Assembly: GCF_948329515.1 (NCBI RefSeq)
Contig: NZ_CAOJCN010000013.1
Location: forward strand, 120,048 to 184,047
DNA length: 64,000 nucleotides
From: Cohnella rhizoplanae
Lineage (GTDB): Bacteria; Bacillota; Bacilli; Paenibacillales; Paenibacillaceae
Direction of reading: 5' to 3'
Shown: piece by piece, positions 1 to 7,753 of the stretch
Layout: each line of letters begins with the position of its first letter
Numbering within the stretch: position 1 is the stretch's first letter
Notes under the pieces: generated by a model
Seen by the model: the letters and a program-made list of their open reading frames with translations, nothing else
The model's database searches: none
Told to the model about the DNA's origin: nothing
Translations under genes and position numbers: made by a program

Positions 1-225
1 CGGCCGGACCGGTGCGGACACGGCAGCGGCGCCGCCTTCGCCCGCGCGATCGCGCTGGAAGCGGGGTCCCGGCATCCCGGGGCGCAGATCGACCTGGAGG
101 TCGAGACCTGGAATACGAGAGCGATACGGGCTTACGAAAAAGCGGGCTTCCGGATCGCGGACGAATACAAGCGCCAGGCCGTGCATGGCGAGGTGGCCGT
201 TTACTGCATGGTATTCGGCGGGTAA
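1..225 (+). CDS. GNAT-family N-acetyltransferase, C-terminal fragment
   Basis: The reading frame is open from the left edge to a TAA at 223-225, so only the last 74 residues are present. They contain a glycine-rich acetyl-CoA-binding turn (GHGSGAA) and the family's typical C-terminal motif in which a helix begins at NTRAIRAYEKAGF. This is the pattern of Gcn5-related acetyltransferases, which transfer acetyl from acetyl-CoA to an amine. The substrate cannot be told. The gene is followed by two DnaA boxes and a hairpin terminator. The start lies outside the window. Confidence 0.8.
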   Translation, partial: RPDRCGHGSGAAFARAIALEAGSRHPGAQIDLEVETWNTRAIRAYEKAGFRIADEYKRQAVHGEVAVYCMVFGG

Positions 226-241
226 TCGGTTATCCCGAGGC

Positions 242-261
242 TTATCCACAGTTTATCCACA
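242..261 (+). promoter_or_regulatory. Two tandem perfect DnaA boxes
   Basis: TTATCCACA occurs at 242-250 and again at 253-261, both on the plus strand with an 11-bp step, i.e. about one helical turn. Both match the bacterial DnaA box TTATNCACA exactly. They sit between the acetyltransferase stop and its terminator. Binding by DnaA is an inference. Confidence 0.55.
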
Positions 262-263
262 AA

Positions 264-297
264 AAGACCCGCTGCATCCACAATGCAGCGGGTCTTT
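264..297. terminator. Bidirectional intrinsic terminator
   Basis: A perfect stem AGACCCGCTGCAT / ATGCAGCGGGTCT with a short loop, preceded by an A run and followed by TTTCTC. It lies between convergent genes (acetyltransferase on plus, zinc-ribbon protein on minus) and can serve both. Confidence 0.8.
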
Positions 298-305
298 CTC
301 GGCTT

Positions 306-656
306 CTAGTCAAACAAATCGCCGAACACGTCGAGTACGCTCTTTTTCTTCTTTTTCTTATAGTAATCGTTGTTGTGCTTGCCGTAGGGCTGCTGATGCG
401 AATCGTAGGACTTATTATGCGAGTCATGGGACTGCTGCGGCGGGTACGGCGGCTGTTGTGCGTATCCGCGGCGGTCGTCGTCGTCCTGGTAGTGCCATTG
501 ATTGTACTCCTCGCGCACCTCGCGCACGTCGGTCATCAGCTTGTCCAGCTCTCCGCGATCCAGCCAGACGCCCTTGCAGTTGGGGCACACGTCGATCAGA
601 ATGCCGTTCTTTTCCACTTCGCGCATGCGCGATCCTTCGCAAATCGGACAATTCAA
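306..656 (-). CDS. Zinc-ribbon (TFIIB-type) small protein with basic, His/Tyr-rich tail
   Basis: A 116-residue protein. Residues 3-6 (CPIC) and 24-27 (CPNC) form a four-cysteine zinc ribbon, followed by GVWLDRGELDKL, the hallmark of the zf-TFIIB family of small bacterial proteins. The rest is a low-complexity stretch rich in Tyr, Gln, Pro and His ending in a run of six lysines and a short amphipathic segment (SVLDVFGDLFD). The start is TTG at 656, placed 9 nt after AAAGGAGG. The function of this family is not known; nucleic-acid or metal binding is only a guess. It is convergent with the preceding gene and divergent from motA. Confidence 0.8.
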   Translation of the reverse strand: MNCPICEGSRMREVEKNGILIDVCPNCKGVWLDRGELDKLMTDVREVREEYNQWHYQDDDDRRGYAQQPPYPPQQSHDSHNKSYDSHQQPYGKHNNDYYKKKKKKSVLDVFGDLFD

Positions 657-774
657 CTTGATCTGCCTCCTTTGCCATGTTTCCTCTCTACTACGAGCGA
701 ATCTGCATGCGGTTGCAAAATCGCGGCGCGACGCCTCTTTTTATTCGAAAAACATGCCTTCCGCCTCTAACAGT

Positions 775-804
775 TTGACTGGAAAATGTCGATAAACGTA
801 TTAC
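775..804 (+). promoter_or_regulatory. Possible sigma-A promoter for motAB
   Basis: TTGACT (775-780) and TATTAC (799-804) separated by 18 bp, about 70 bp upstream of motA. No sigma-D-type motif was noticed, so this is the best candidate, but both elements depart from consensus. Nothing else is seen in 657-871. Confidence 0.35.
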
Positions 805-871
805 CGTGTCGCTGGAAGGGCCCTCTTCCGCTATGACTAGAAATCTATAGAATATTCGGGGTGCGAACCAC

Positions 872-1681
872 ATGAAAAACTCAACGCTTATCGGACTGCT
901 GCTTGGATTCGCCTCATTGATCATCGGCATGATCCTCAAGGGCGCGCCGCTGGGCTCGCTGATCAGCAACCCGGCCGCATACGTCATCATCATCGCAGGC
1001 ACGATCGCTTCCGTCTGCATGGCCTTCCCGATGCGCGACCTCGCCAAGGTTCCGAAGCTGTTCAAGCTCATCTTCTCCGAGCCCAAGCTCATCTCCCGTC
1101 AAGAAGTCATCGGCATGTTCGTCGAATGGGCTTCGATTACCCGCCGCGAAGGCCTGCTGGCGCTCGAAGCTCGCGTCGAGGAGATCGAAGATCCATTTCT
1201 GAAAAGCGGCATGCGCATGATCATCGACGGCAACGACCAGGACTTCGTGCATGACGTGCTGCTCGAGGATATCGCGGCGACCGAAGACCGGCACAAGTCG
1301 GGCGCGCTGATCTTCTCGCAGGCCGGCATGTACGCGCCGACGCTCGGCGTACTCGGGGCCGTCGTCGGTCTCATCGCGGCGCTCGGCCACCTCGAGGACA
1401 TGGGCGAGCTCGCCCACGCCGTCGCGGGCGCATTCGTCGCGACCGTACTCGGTATTTTCACCGGTTACGTCCTCTGGCATCCGATCGCCAACAAGCTGAA
1501 GCGCATGTCCAAGCGCGAGGTGCAGCTGAAGCTGATGATGGTCGAAGGGCTGCTCTCCATCCAGTCCGGCGTCTCGACGACGGCCATTCAGCAGAAGCTG
1601 TCCGTCTTCCTGACGCCTACCGAGCGCAAGGAGATGGCGGAGAAGGGGGATTCCGACCGTGAGCAAAAAGCATCGGCATGA
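872..1681 (+). CDS. motA: Flagellar stator protein MotA
   Basis: A 269-residue inner-membrane protein, normal for MotA. Four membrane segments are visible at about 4-23, 33-53, 153-172 and 182-202, with the large cytoplasmic loop between the second and third carrying the charged stretch RREGLLALE (91-99) that in MotA contacts FliG. Segments 3 and 4 contain the PTLGVLGAVVGLI and VATVLGIFTGYVLWHP stretches typical of the MotA/TolQ/ExbB ion-channel fold. With MotB it forms the stator that couples ion flow to flagellar rotation. motB starts inside its 3' end (23-bp overlap), so the two are translationally coupled. Other flagellar genes are absent, as is usual for Bacillus-type motAB. Confidence 0.93.
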   Translation: MKNSTLIGLLLGFASLIIGMILKGAPLGSLISNPAAYVIIIAGTIASVCMAFPMRDLAKVPKLFKLIFSEPKLISRQEVIGMFVEWASITRREGLLALEARVEEIEDPFLKSGMRMIIDGNDQDFVHDVLLEDIAATEDRHKSGALIFSQAGMYAPTLGVLGAVVGLIAALGHLEDMGELAHAVAGAFVATVLGIFTGYVLWHPIANKLKRMSKREVQLKLMMVEGLLSIQSGVSTTAIQQKLSVFLTPTERKEMAEKGDSDREQKASA

Positions 1682-2519
1682 AGAACACGAGGAGCACGCG
1701 GACGAATCCTGGCTCCTCCCCTACTCCGACCTCATGACGCTGCTGCTCGCCCTGTTCATCGTGCTGTATGCGGCGAGCTCGGTCAACGTCTCCAAGCTTG
1801 AGGAACTCAGCCAGGCGTTCAAGACCGCGTTCTCTTCGGGCATCAGCATCCTGGATAAGTCTGCGGCCATCGAGTCCGATACGAACGATCTGGGCAAGCG
1901 GCAGCGCGAGGAACGCGGGGAAACGAACAAGGATCAAGAGTCCCTCACCCGGCAGGAACAGAGCAGCCGTCAGACGCTCGCCAAGCAGGAGCAGGAGAAT
2001 CTGGAGAAGCTGAAAAAGCAGCTCGACCAGTATATCAAAAAGGGCGGCTTGTCCAGCCAGCTCGAGACGAATCTCAATCAGTCCCAGCTCATGATCACGA
2101 TCCGGGACAATGCGCTCTTCCCGTCCGGGACGGCAGACGTGAAGCCCGAAGCCCGTAAGCTGGCGATCGCGATCGGCAACATGCTCAAGCAGTATACAGA
2201 CTACGAGATCATCGTGTCGGGGCATACGGACAACCAGCCGATCAGCACCTTCGAATTCGCGTCCAACTGGGAGCTCAGCTCCAAGCGAGCGATCAACTTC
2301 ATGAAGATCCTGCTGGAGAATCAATCCTTCGACCCGAGGAACTTCAGCGCGATCGGCTACGGCGAATATCGCCCGCTCGACTCCAACGCTAGCGACACCG
2401 GCCGCTCGAAAAACCGCCGCGTCGAAGTGTCGATCCTTCGCAAATACACCGACAACACGACGGAAAGCATGCAGCTGGACGCCATCGCGCACGAAGCATC
2501 TGCGATTAGCGTGAATTAA
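1659..2519 (+). CDS. motB: Flagellar stator protein MotB
   Basis: A 286-residue protein beginning with GTG at 1659 behind GGAGAAGGGGGA. A charged N-terminus leads into one membrane span (residues 18-39) that holds PYSDLMTLLLALF; Asp24 is the conserved ion-binding residue of MotB. A long Gln/Glu/Lys-rich linker (about 65-125) is probably the plug and stalk. The C-terminal half is an OmpA-like peptidoglycan-binding domain, with SGHTDNQP near 185 and the following NWELSSKRA segment. The similarity of the span to B. subtilis MotB rather than MotS suggests a proton-driven stator, which is an inference. Ends in front of a strong terminator. Confidence 0.93.
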   Translation: MSKKHRHEEHEEHADESWLLPYSDLMTLLLALFIVLYAASSVNVSKLEELSQAFKTAFSSGISILDKSAAIESDTNDLGKRQREERGETNKDQESLTRQEQSSRQTLAKQEQENLEKLKKQLDQYIKKGGLSSQLETNLNQSQLMITIRDNALFPSGTADVKPEARKLAIAIGNMLKQYTDYEIIVSGHTDNQPISTFEFASNWELSSKRAINFMKILLENQSFDPRNFSAIGYGEYRPLDSNASDTGRSKNRRVEVSILRKYTDNTTESMQLDAIAHEASAISVN

Positions 2520-2524
2520 CCGGG

Positions 2525-2563
2525 AACGCCCCCTTCAGTCTTCGGACTGGAGGGGGTGTTTTA
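2525..2563 (+). terminator. Intrinsic terminator of motAB
   Basis: A 16-bp stem (2525-2540 with 2545-2560) closed by a TTCG loop and followed by TTTTATT, immediately after the motB stop. Confidence 0.85.
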
Positions 2564-2623
2564 TTCATTTGGTGGGGGATGCGCGGTCGCAGATGAGCGT
2601 GGGCGAAACTGCCGAGCGTTGGG

Positions 2624-2858
2624 CGATTGCCTCTCGTGGTGAAGGCGATGGCGGGTACCCGGCGCGTCTCTGGCCCATCGCCTCTCGTAGTGAAGGCGAT
2701 GGCGGGGGCCCCGACGCGTTTTGGGGCCATCGCCTATCCTAGTGAAAGCGATGGCGGGGGCCCGGCGCGTTTTGGGGCCATCGCCTATCCTAGTGAAAGC
2801 GATGGCGGAGGCCCCGACGCGCCTCGAAGCCATTCCCTATCGTAGGTGAAGGCGATCG
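2624..2858. repeat. Tandem array of ~51-bp hairpin-containing units
   Basis: The core GCGATGG recurs at 2645, 2696, 2748, 2799 and, degenerate, 2852, giving steps of 51, 52, 51 and 53 bp. Within a unit GCGATGGC (for example 2748-2755) is complementary to GCCATCGC (2777-2784), so each copy can fold back on itself. The period drifts by one base, so the frames that open through it on either strand are not kept and it is unlikely to code. It fills the space between motB and the oppositely oriented gene that follows. Confidence 0.85.
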
Positions 2859-2861
2859 CGC

Positions 2862-3818
2862 TCAGTCCCCTGCCGCCTCTGCTTCCCCCGGCGCCGCCGG
2901 CTCCGGCTGCCGCCCCGCATTCTCCTCCAGTCTGCGCAGGAGGCCCGCCAGCTCCGCCCACGTGACCGCCCTGCCGGGCGCCGGCGCCGGCGCCTGCAGC
3001 AATCCGCGCGCGAGCAGCCATTGCAACTCCGCTTCGCCCCCTTGCGCAAATGCAGCGCCCGCCGCTCGCCGCTGCGCATCCTGTTCATTCCAACCCTCAA
3101 GCTCCCGGCCAGCCAACTTGTCCACTCCGCTCCAACCGTTTACGCTGCTCACCCGGCTTTCTCCTCCTTTGCCTGCCCACTCCAGCATCCTCCGCCAGAT
3201 CGCGACCGTACCGCTGCCGTCCCTCCGCGCAGGGTGAATCACGCCGTCGAGGTCCTCCCAGTACGACCATCTGCGATAGATCGCCGGGCGCGGCTGCCCG
3301 TCTTCCCTCGAGTTCCGCACGGCCGCTGTCTCCTGGACAAACCGCTCGGGCGAGGCATACCGCAGCAACCGCTGCATATGCGCCTCGACCGCCAGCTCAA
3401 CCGAGCTAGCCCGATGCTGCTGCCCGCCTGCTCCCGTCATGTCTGCCCCTTGCGGCCACTCCGCCGCCACACCGGTTCCCTGCCATTCCGCCCCCTGCTG
3501 CCACAACGCTCCCAAGCCCGGCACCTGCCACACTTGGCCCGCTCCGCCACCTGCCCAGCCTACATCGCCGCCCGGCCTGCCCCGCCATGCATTCGTCTCA
3601 TGCACCGCATGGCAAAATGCCAGGTCCCCCCGCACGCCATACCGCTCGCCCGCGGCGAGGTAACGCTCCGCCAGATCCGGCGCATCCGGATTGCGGCGCG
3701 CGATATAACCCCGCATCTCCTCTGCCGTGCAGCGTGCGGGGCCGAGTATCGGCGTCTTGCCCGCCGCCGTCAGATCGATCGCCTGCCGGAACCGTCCCGT
3801 CCATCCCCTTTTCCTCAC
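2862..3818 (-). CDS. Glucosaminidase-domain protein (putative peptidoglycan hydrolase)
   Basis: A 318-residue protein starting with GTG at 3818 after GGGGAGG. Residues about 25-200 resemble the mannosyl-glycoprotein endo-beta-N-acetylglucosaminidase (glucosaminidase) family: ILGPARCTAEEM, then AERYLAAGERYGVRGDLAFCHAV and HETNAW, where Glu74 is the expected catalytic acid. Such enzymes cut the GlcNAc-MurNAc bond of peptidoglycan. The C-terminal 110 residues are Ala/Glu-rich and end in a short segment resembling a helix-forming cell-wall or structural tail (VTWAELAGLLRRLEE). No signal peptide or membrane segment is visible, so export, or a phage- or spore-related route, is unclear. The protein is unusually G+C-rich. 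Confidence 0.65.
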   Translation of the reverse strand: MRKRGWTGRFRQAIDLTAAGKTPILGPARCTAEEMRGYIARRNPDAPDLAERYLAAGERYGVRGDLAFCHAVHETNAWRGRPGGDVGWAGGGAGQVWQVPGLGALWQQGAEWQGTGVAAEWPQGADMTGAGGQQHRASSVELAVEAHMQRLLRYASPERFVQETAAVRNSREDGQPRPAIYRRWSYWEDLDGVIHPARRDGSGTVAIWRRMLEWAGKGGESRVSSVNGWSGVDKLAGRELEGWNEQDAQRRAAGAAFAQGGEAELQWLLARGLLQAPAPAPGRAVTWAELAGLLRRLEENAGRQPEPAAPGEAEAAGD

Positions 3819-3931
3819 TTCAGCCAGCCTCCCCAGCCGCCCGCTTACCGGCAGCTCGTCTACTAGCTACGTATATTCATGTCCCGCGTCCGTTTGAACT
3901 TCTTTTGCACTCTGTTACAATAAAAATCAGT

Positions 3932-4004
3932 TATACCCACACCCTTGCACAACATGTGAATAACTCTGTGGAAAAGCATTGAGTTATCCACAAAACTATA
4001 CACA
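3932..4004. promoter_or_regulatory. DnaA-box cluster upstream of tadA
   Basis: Within about 75 bp there are two perfect boxes: TTATTCACA on the minus strand (3955-3963) and TTATCCACA on the plus strand (3984-3992). There are also single-mismatch versions: TTTTCCACA on minus (3967-3975), CTATACACA on plus (3996-4004) and TTATACCCA on plus (3931-3939). The region is non-coding and AT-rich against a G+C-rich background. DnaA-box clusters outside oriC are known to titrate DnaA in other bacteria; that role here is inferred. Confidence 0.65.
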
Positions 4005-4058
4005 GCATGTTAACAACGAATACATGTTCGCGGGATTACCGAGAGGAGAACACGGCAC

Positions 4059-4517
4059 GTGACGGATGACGAACGCTGGATGCGGGAAGCGATCAAGCAA
4101 GCCGAGATGGCGGAACAACTGGGCGAGGTGCCCATCGGGGCGGTCATCGTCAAGGAGGGCGAGATCTTAGGAACGGGGTATAACCTGCGGGAGACGAGCC
4201 TGGACCCGACCTCCCATGCGGAGATGGTGGCCATACGGCAGGCTAGCGAATCGCTGGACGCATGGCGCCTGCTGGGCTGCACGCTGTACGTGACGCTCGA
4301 GCCATGTCCGATGTGCGCCGGCGCGATCCTCCAGTCCCGCGTCGAGCGGGTCGTGTACGGAGCCCCCGATCCCAAGGCTGGCTGCGTAGGCACGCTGATG
4401 GATCTGCTGCAGGACGCGCGCTTCAATCACCGGGCCGAATGGACGTCCGGCGTGCTGCAGGAGGAATGCGCGGACCTGCTCAAGCGGTTCTTCCAACGGC
4501 TGCGTCTAAGAAAGTGA
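4059..4517 (+). CDS. tadA: tRNA-specific adenosine deaminase TadA
   Basis: A 152-residue cytosolic zinc enzyme that converts adenosine 34 of tRNA-Arg(ACG) to inosine, needed to read CGN codons. The cytidine-deaminase-fold motifs are complete: HAE (His53, Glu55) and PCPMCAGAI (Cys83, Cys86). Length is normal for bacterial TadA. It starts with GTG at 4059 after GAGAGGAGAA. In Bacillus, tadA is followed by the SRP RNA gene and dnaX; here it is followed by a convergent small gene whose end overlaps by 12 bp, so the usual order is broken. Confidence 0.95.
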   Translation: MTDDERWMREAIKQAEMAEQLGEVPIGAVIVKEGEILGTGYNLRETSLDPTSHAEMVAIRQASESLDAWRLLGCTLYVTLEPCPMCAGAILQSRVERVVYGAPDPKAGCVGTLMDLLQDARFNHRAEWTSGVLQEECADLLKRFFQRLRLRK

Positions 4518-4730
4518 AGAAGGCGGAGACGGCTCCTCTTCGGCCTTGGCTCCGATCTTCTTCAGGCTCTGTTCTTCCATATGCATGCGCTGCAGCTGTA
4601 CGATGAGGCGATCCGCCTCCTCGCTGACGGCAACGATCTCGGGATCGGTCAGTTTATCCAACTGGGCGGCCATCTCGCACAGCCGGCGTTGCAATTGCTC
4701 GAGGCGACAGATTAACGGGTTGGAGTCCAA
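4506..4730 (-). CDS. Spo0E-like aspartyl-phosphate phosphatase family protein
   Basis: A 74-residue, mostly helical protein. Two helices (residues 5-25 and 32-52) and the motif VSEEADRLIVQLQRM resemble the Spo0E/YnzD signature SQxLDxLI, which in Bacillus dephosphorylates phospho-Spo0A and delays sporulation. The Gln of the signature is Glu here and the Leu is Ala, so phosphatase activity is not certain. It starts with TTG at 4730 behind AAAGGGG. Its 3' end overlaps the 3' end of tadA on the other strand. A 7-bp-arm palindrome and two Spo0A-box-like sequences lie just upstream. Confidence 0.6.
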   Translation of the reverse strand: MDSNPLICRLEQLQRRLCEMAAQLDKLTDPEIVAVSEEADRLIVQLQRMHMEEQSLKKIGAKAEEEPSPPSSLS

Positions 4731-4790
4731 GGCGGTTCCGCCCCTTTCTGTGTTGATCGCTAAGATGCACTGCGGCGGTGCGAATGAGTA

Positions 4791-4839
4791 TTCCTATTAT
4801 ATAGGAAGAAGTTTTCGATTAATGTTGAAAAATGTCGAC
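4791..4839. promoter_or_regulatory. Palindrome and Spo0A-box-like motifs between divergent genes
   Basis: TTCCTAT-TAT-ATAGGAA (4791-4807) is a perfect inverted repeat. Just beyond it TGTTGAA (4823-4829) and TGTCGAC (4833-4839) each differ by one base from the Spo0A box TGTCGAA. They lie between the Spo0E-like gene (minus) and the response regulator (plus). Which gene they serve is not known. Confidence 0.35.
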
Positions 4840-4929
4840 CAAATTCGGTTAATTTCCATCATATTCTGACATTTGCATAGGGCATATTCACTATATATTT
4901 GGCCTATCGCAGAGAGAGGAGCGGCGTTC

Positions 4930-5619
4930 GTGATCCGACACCTTCTGCTGGTCGAAGACGACGCCTCCCTGCACCGCGGCATTGAATTCACGCTGCGCCA
5001 GGAGGGCTTCGGCGTGACCGGCGCATATAATCTGGCGGAAGCCCGCTCAGCGGCCGCCGGACAGGCCTTCGATCTGATCGTGCTGGACGTCCAGCTCCCC
5101 GACGGGAGCGGCTTCGACTTCTGCGCGGAGCTGCGGGCCGCGCGTAACGCGACGCCGATCGTCTTCCTGACCGCGAGCGACACGGAGCTCGACGTCGTGC
5201 GAGGTCTCGACCTCGGCGGGGACGACTACATCACGAAGCCGTTCCGGCTGCGGGAGTTCCTGTCCCGCATCCATGCGGTGTTGAGACGGCGCGGGCCGGT
5301 CCCGGATGCGGACGAATCGGCGGTTGCCTCCGGCAACCTCAAGCTGTACGCCGCCGGCATGCGCGTGCTCAAGGACGGCAGCGAGGTGGCGCTCAGCATG
5401 ACGGAGTTCAGGCTGCTGTCGCTGCTGATGGCCCATCCGCGGGCCGTCTTGTCCAAGGAGCAGATCCTGCAGCACCTGTGGCAGCAGGGCGGGGACTTCA
5501 TCGACGACAATACGGTCGCGGTCAACGTCCGCAGGCTCCGGGAAAAGATCGAGGACGACCCGCAGCAGCCGCAAAAAATTGTGACCGTGCGGGGCGCGGG
5601 GTACAGATGGAACGGATGA
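4930..5619 (+). CDS. OmpR/PhoB-family response regulator
   Basis: A 229-residue DNA-binding response regulator. The receiver domain (1-115) has the acidic pair Glu9-Asp10-Asp11, the phospho-acceptor Asp53 in LDVQLPDGSG and Lys103 in ITKPF. A winged-helix domain (about 130-228) ends with the family pattern VNVRRLREKIEDDPQQPQKIVTVRGAGYRW. I chose GTG at 4930, which follows AGAGGAG at good spacing; an in-frame upstream ATG at 4873 would add 19 residues of non-family sequence. It overlaps the sensor kinase by 13 bp and heads a regulator-kinase-ABC transporter unit. Confidence 0.9.
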   Translation: MIRHLLLVEDDASLHRGIEFTLRQEGFGVTGAYNLAEARSAAAGQAFDLIVLDVQLPDGSGFDFCAELRAARNATPIVFLTASDTELDVVRGLDLGGDDYITKPFRLREFLSRIHAVLRRRGPVPDADESAVASGNLKLYAAGMRVLKDGSEVALSMTEFRLLSLLMAHPRAVLSKEQILQHLWQQGGDFIDDNTVAVNVRRLREKIEDDPQQPQKIVTVRGAGYRWNG

Positions 5620-6941
5620 CGGAGGGACGCGGCAGGCCGGAGACGGGCCGGACTGGCCGCCGCGACAGGATCGGCTGGCGGCGGATGTGGCGGAGCGCGG
5701 GCGTCCGGCGGCTGGCCGTCATCTTCCTCGTGGCGTTCGGGGCCGCCGCCGTGCTCGTGTGGGCCTATTCAGCCTACAGCACGGACCGGCTGCGCCGGGA
5801 ATGGATCGCCCGCGAGACCGCGTCGCTGGGCGCGCTGGCGGCGCGCGATCCGGCGCTCGCCGAGGCGTGGGCGCGGCAGCTCGGCTCCGGGAAGGCGACC
5901 CCCGCGGAGGTCCAGCTCGGACGCGAGCTCGCAGCCCGCTACGGCATCGACGACGAGCTCGGCGCCGCGCTGATCCCGCTCGCCGACCGCCGGCGCTCGC
6001 GCGAGTGGCCGCTGCTCGCGGCCGGCGTCTTTGGGCTGCTCGCCGCGCTGCTGCTCGCCCTGCTGCGCGAATCGCGGCGCCAGCTGAGCGAGGTCCGCAG
6101 CCTGGCCAGCTCCCTGGAGGCGGCCGTCAAGGAGAACCGGCCGATGAAGTTCCGCATCTATGCCGAAGGCGAGCTCGGATTGCTGGCGCACCAAGTGCAG
6201 GAGCTGTCGCTGCGGCTCCAGGAGACGATCGCGCAGTTGAACCGGGACAAGGCCTTCCTCCGCGATACGGTCGCGGATATCTCCCACCAGCTCAAGACGC
6301 CGCTGGCCTCGCTCACCGTATATGTCGAGCTGCTCCAGGGCGGTCAGGTCGGACCGGCGGAGCAGGAGGAATTCCTGCGGACGTGCGCGCGTGAGCTCGA
6401 GCGCATGGAGTGGCTCATCCAGACGCTGCTCAAGCTTGCCAGGCTCGAGTCCGGCAGCCTGCCGATGCAGCTCGAGCGCGCGCCGATCGCCGAGACCGTG
6501 CGGGCTGCAGCGCATGCGATCGAGCGTCTGTCCGAGGAGCGCCGGGTGCAGATACGCCTGGCAGGTCCACCGGAGCCGGTAAGCGCGCCTCACGACCCAA
6601 GATGGCTGGCGGAGGCGCTCGCCAATCTCGTCAAGAACGCGGTCGAGCACAGCCCCCCTGCGGGCATCGTCACGGTCTCGTGGGAGACGACGCCCGTCTT
6701 CGTCCGGCTGCAAGTCGCCGATCAGGGCCCCGGGATCGACGCGCGCGACGAGCCGCATATCTTCAAGAAGTTCTACCGCTCCGCGTCGGGGCAAGGGGCC
6801 GGCAGCGGCGTCGGCCTCGGTCTCCCGCTCGCCAAGACGATCGCGGAGCGGCACGGCGGGATGCTGTCGGCCGGCAAGGGCGTCGCGGGCGGCACGGTCT
6901 TCACGCTGACGCTGCCCCTCGCTCAGCTGCCCGGATCTTAG
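5607..6941 (+). CDS. Membrane sensor histidine kinase
   Basis: A 444-residue partner of the preceding regulator. Membrane spans at about 36-55 and 134-153 bracket an extracellular domain of roughly 80 residues. HAMP-like and HisKA segments follow, with the phospho-acceptor His227 in DISHQLKTPLASL, and then a HATPase with NLVKNAVEHSP (N box), DQGPGID and GVGLGLPLAK. The start ATG at 5607 lies inside the regulator gene; ATG at 5616 is an alternative. The linkage to an FtsX-type ABC exporter fits systems that sense and expel cell-envelope antimicrobials. The extracellular domain is larger than in BceS-type sensors, so the signal is not predictable. Confidence 0.88.
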   Translation: MERMTEGRGRPETGRTGRRDRIGWRRMWRSAGVRRLAVIFLVAFGAAAVLVWAYSAYSTDRLRREWIARETASLGALAARDPALAEAWARQLGSGKATPAEVQLGRELAARYGIDDELGAALIPLADRRRSREWPLLAAGVFGLLAALLLALLRESRRQLSEVRSLASSLEAAVKENRPMKFRIYAEGELGLLAHQVQELSLRLQETIAQLNRDKAFLRDTVADISHQLKTPLASLTVYVELLQGGQVGPAEQEEFLRTCARELERMEWLIQTLLKLARLESGSLPMQLERAPIAETVRAAAHAIERLSEERRVQIRLAGPPEPVSAPHDPRWLAEALANLVKNAVEHSPPAGIVTVSWETTPVFVRLQVADQGPGIDARDEPHIFKKFYRSASGQGAGSGVGLGLPLAKTIAERHGGMLSAGKGVAGGTVFTLTLPLAQLPGS

Positions 6942-6996
6942 CTTCCTTACGCGGCTTCCTTACAGATCTGTAAGCGGGCGCCCCCTTGCCTGTAAG
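6942..6996. promoter_or_regulatory. Repeated TTAC/GTAA motifs ahead of the ABC transporter, probable regulator site
   Basis: CTTCCTTAC is repeated at 6942-6950 and 6955-6963, a perfect 16-bp palindrome CTTACAGATCTGTAAG spans 6959-6974, and CTGTAAG recurs at 6990-6996. The cluster lies between the kinase stop and the transporter start. It is a good candidate for the binding site of the response regulator encoded just upstream. Confidence 0.5.
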
Positions 6997-7051
6997 ATTG
7001 CCCCTTTATACTGAACCTCGTGAATAGGAATACCGCCATCGCGAGGAAAGG

Positions 7052-7749
<698 letters not shown>

Positions 7750-7753
<4 letters not shown>

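Noticed and set aside
2506..2833. Minus-strand frames with a 17-residue repeat (AIAFTRIGDGPKTRR-like)
   Set aside because: They arise from the 51-bp repeat array. Steps of 52 and 53 bp break the frame between units, so selection for coding is unlikely.
5769..6854. Open frame of 361 codons on the minus strand
   Set aside because: Antisense shadow of the sensor kinase, with Arg/Leu-rich composition only.
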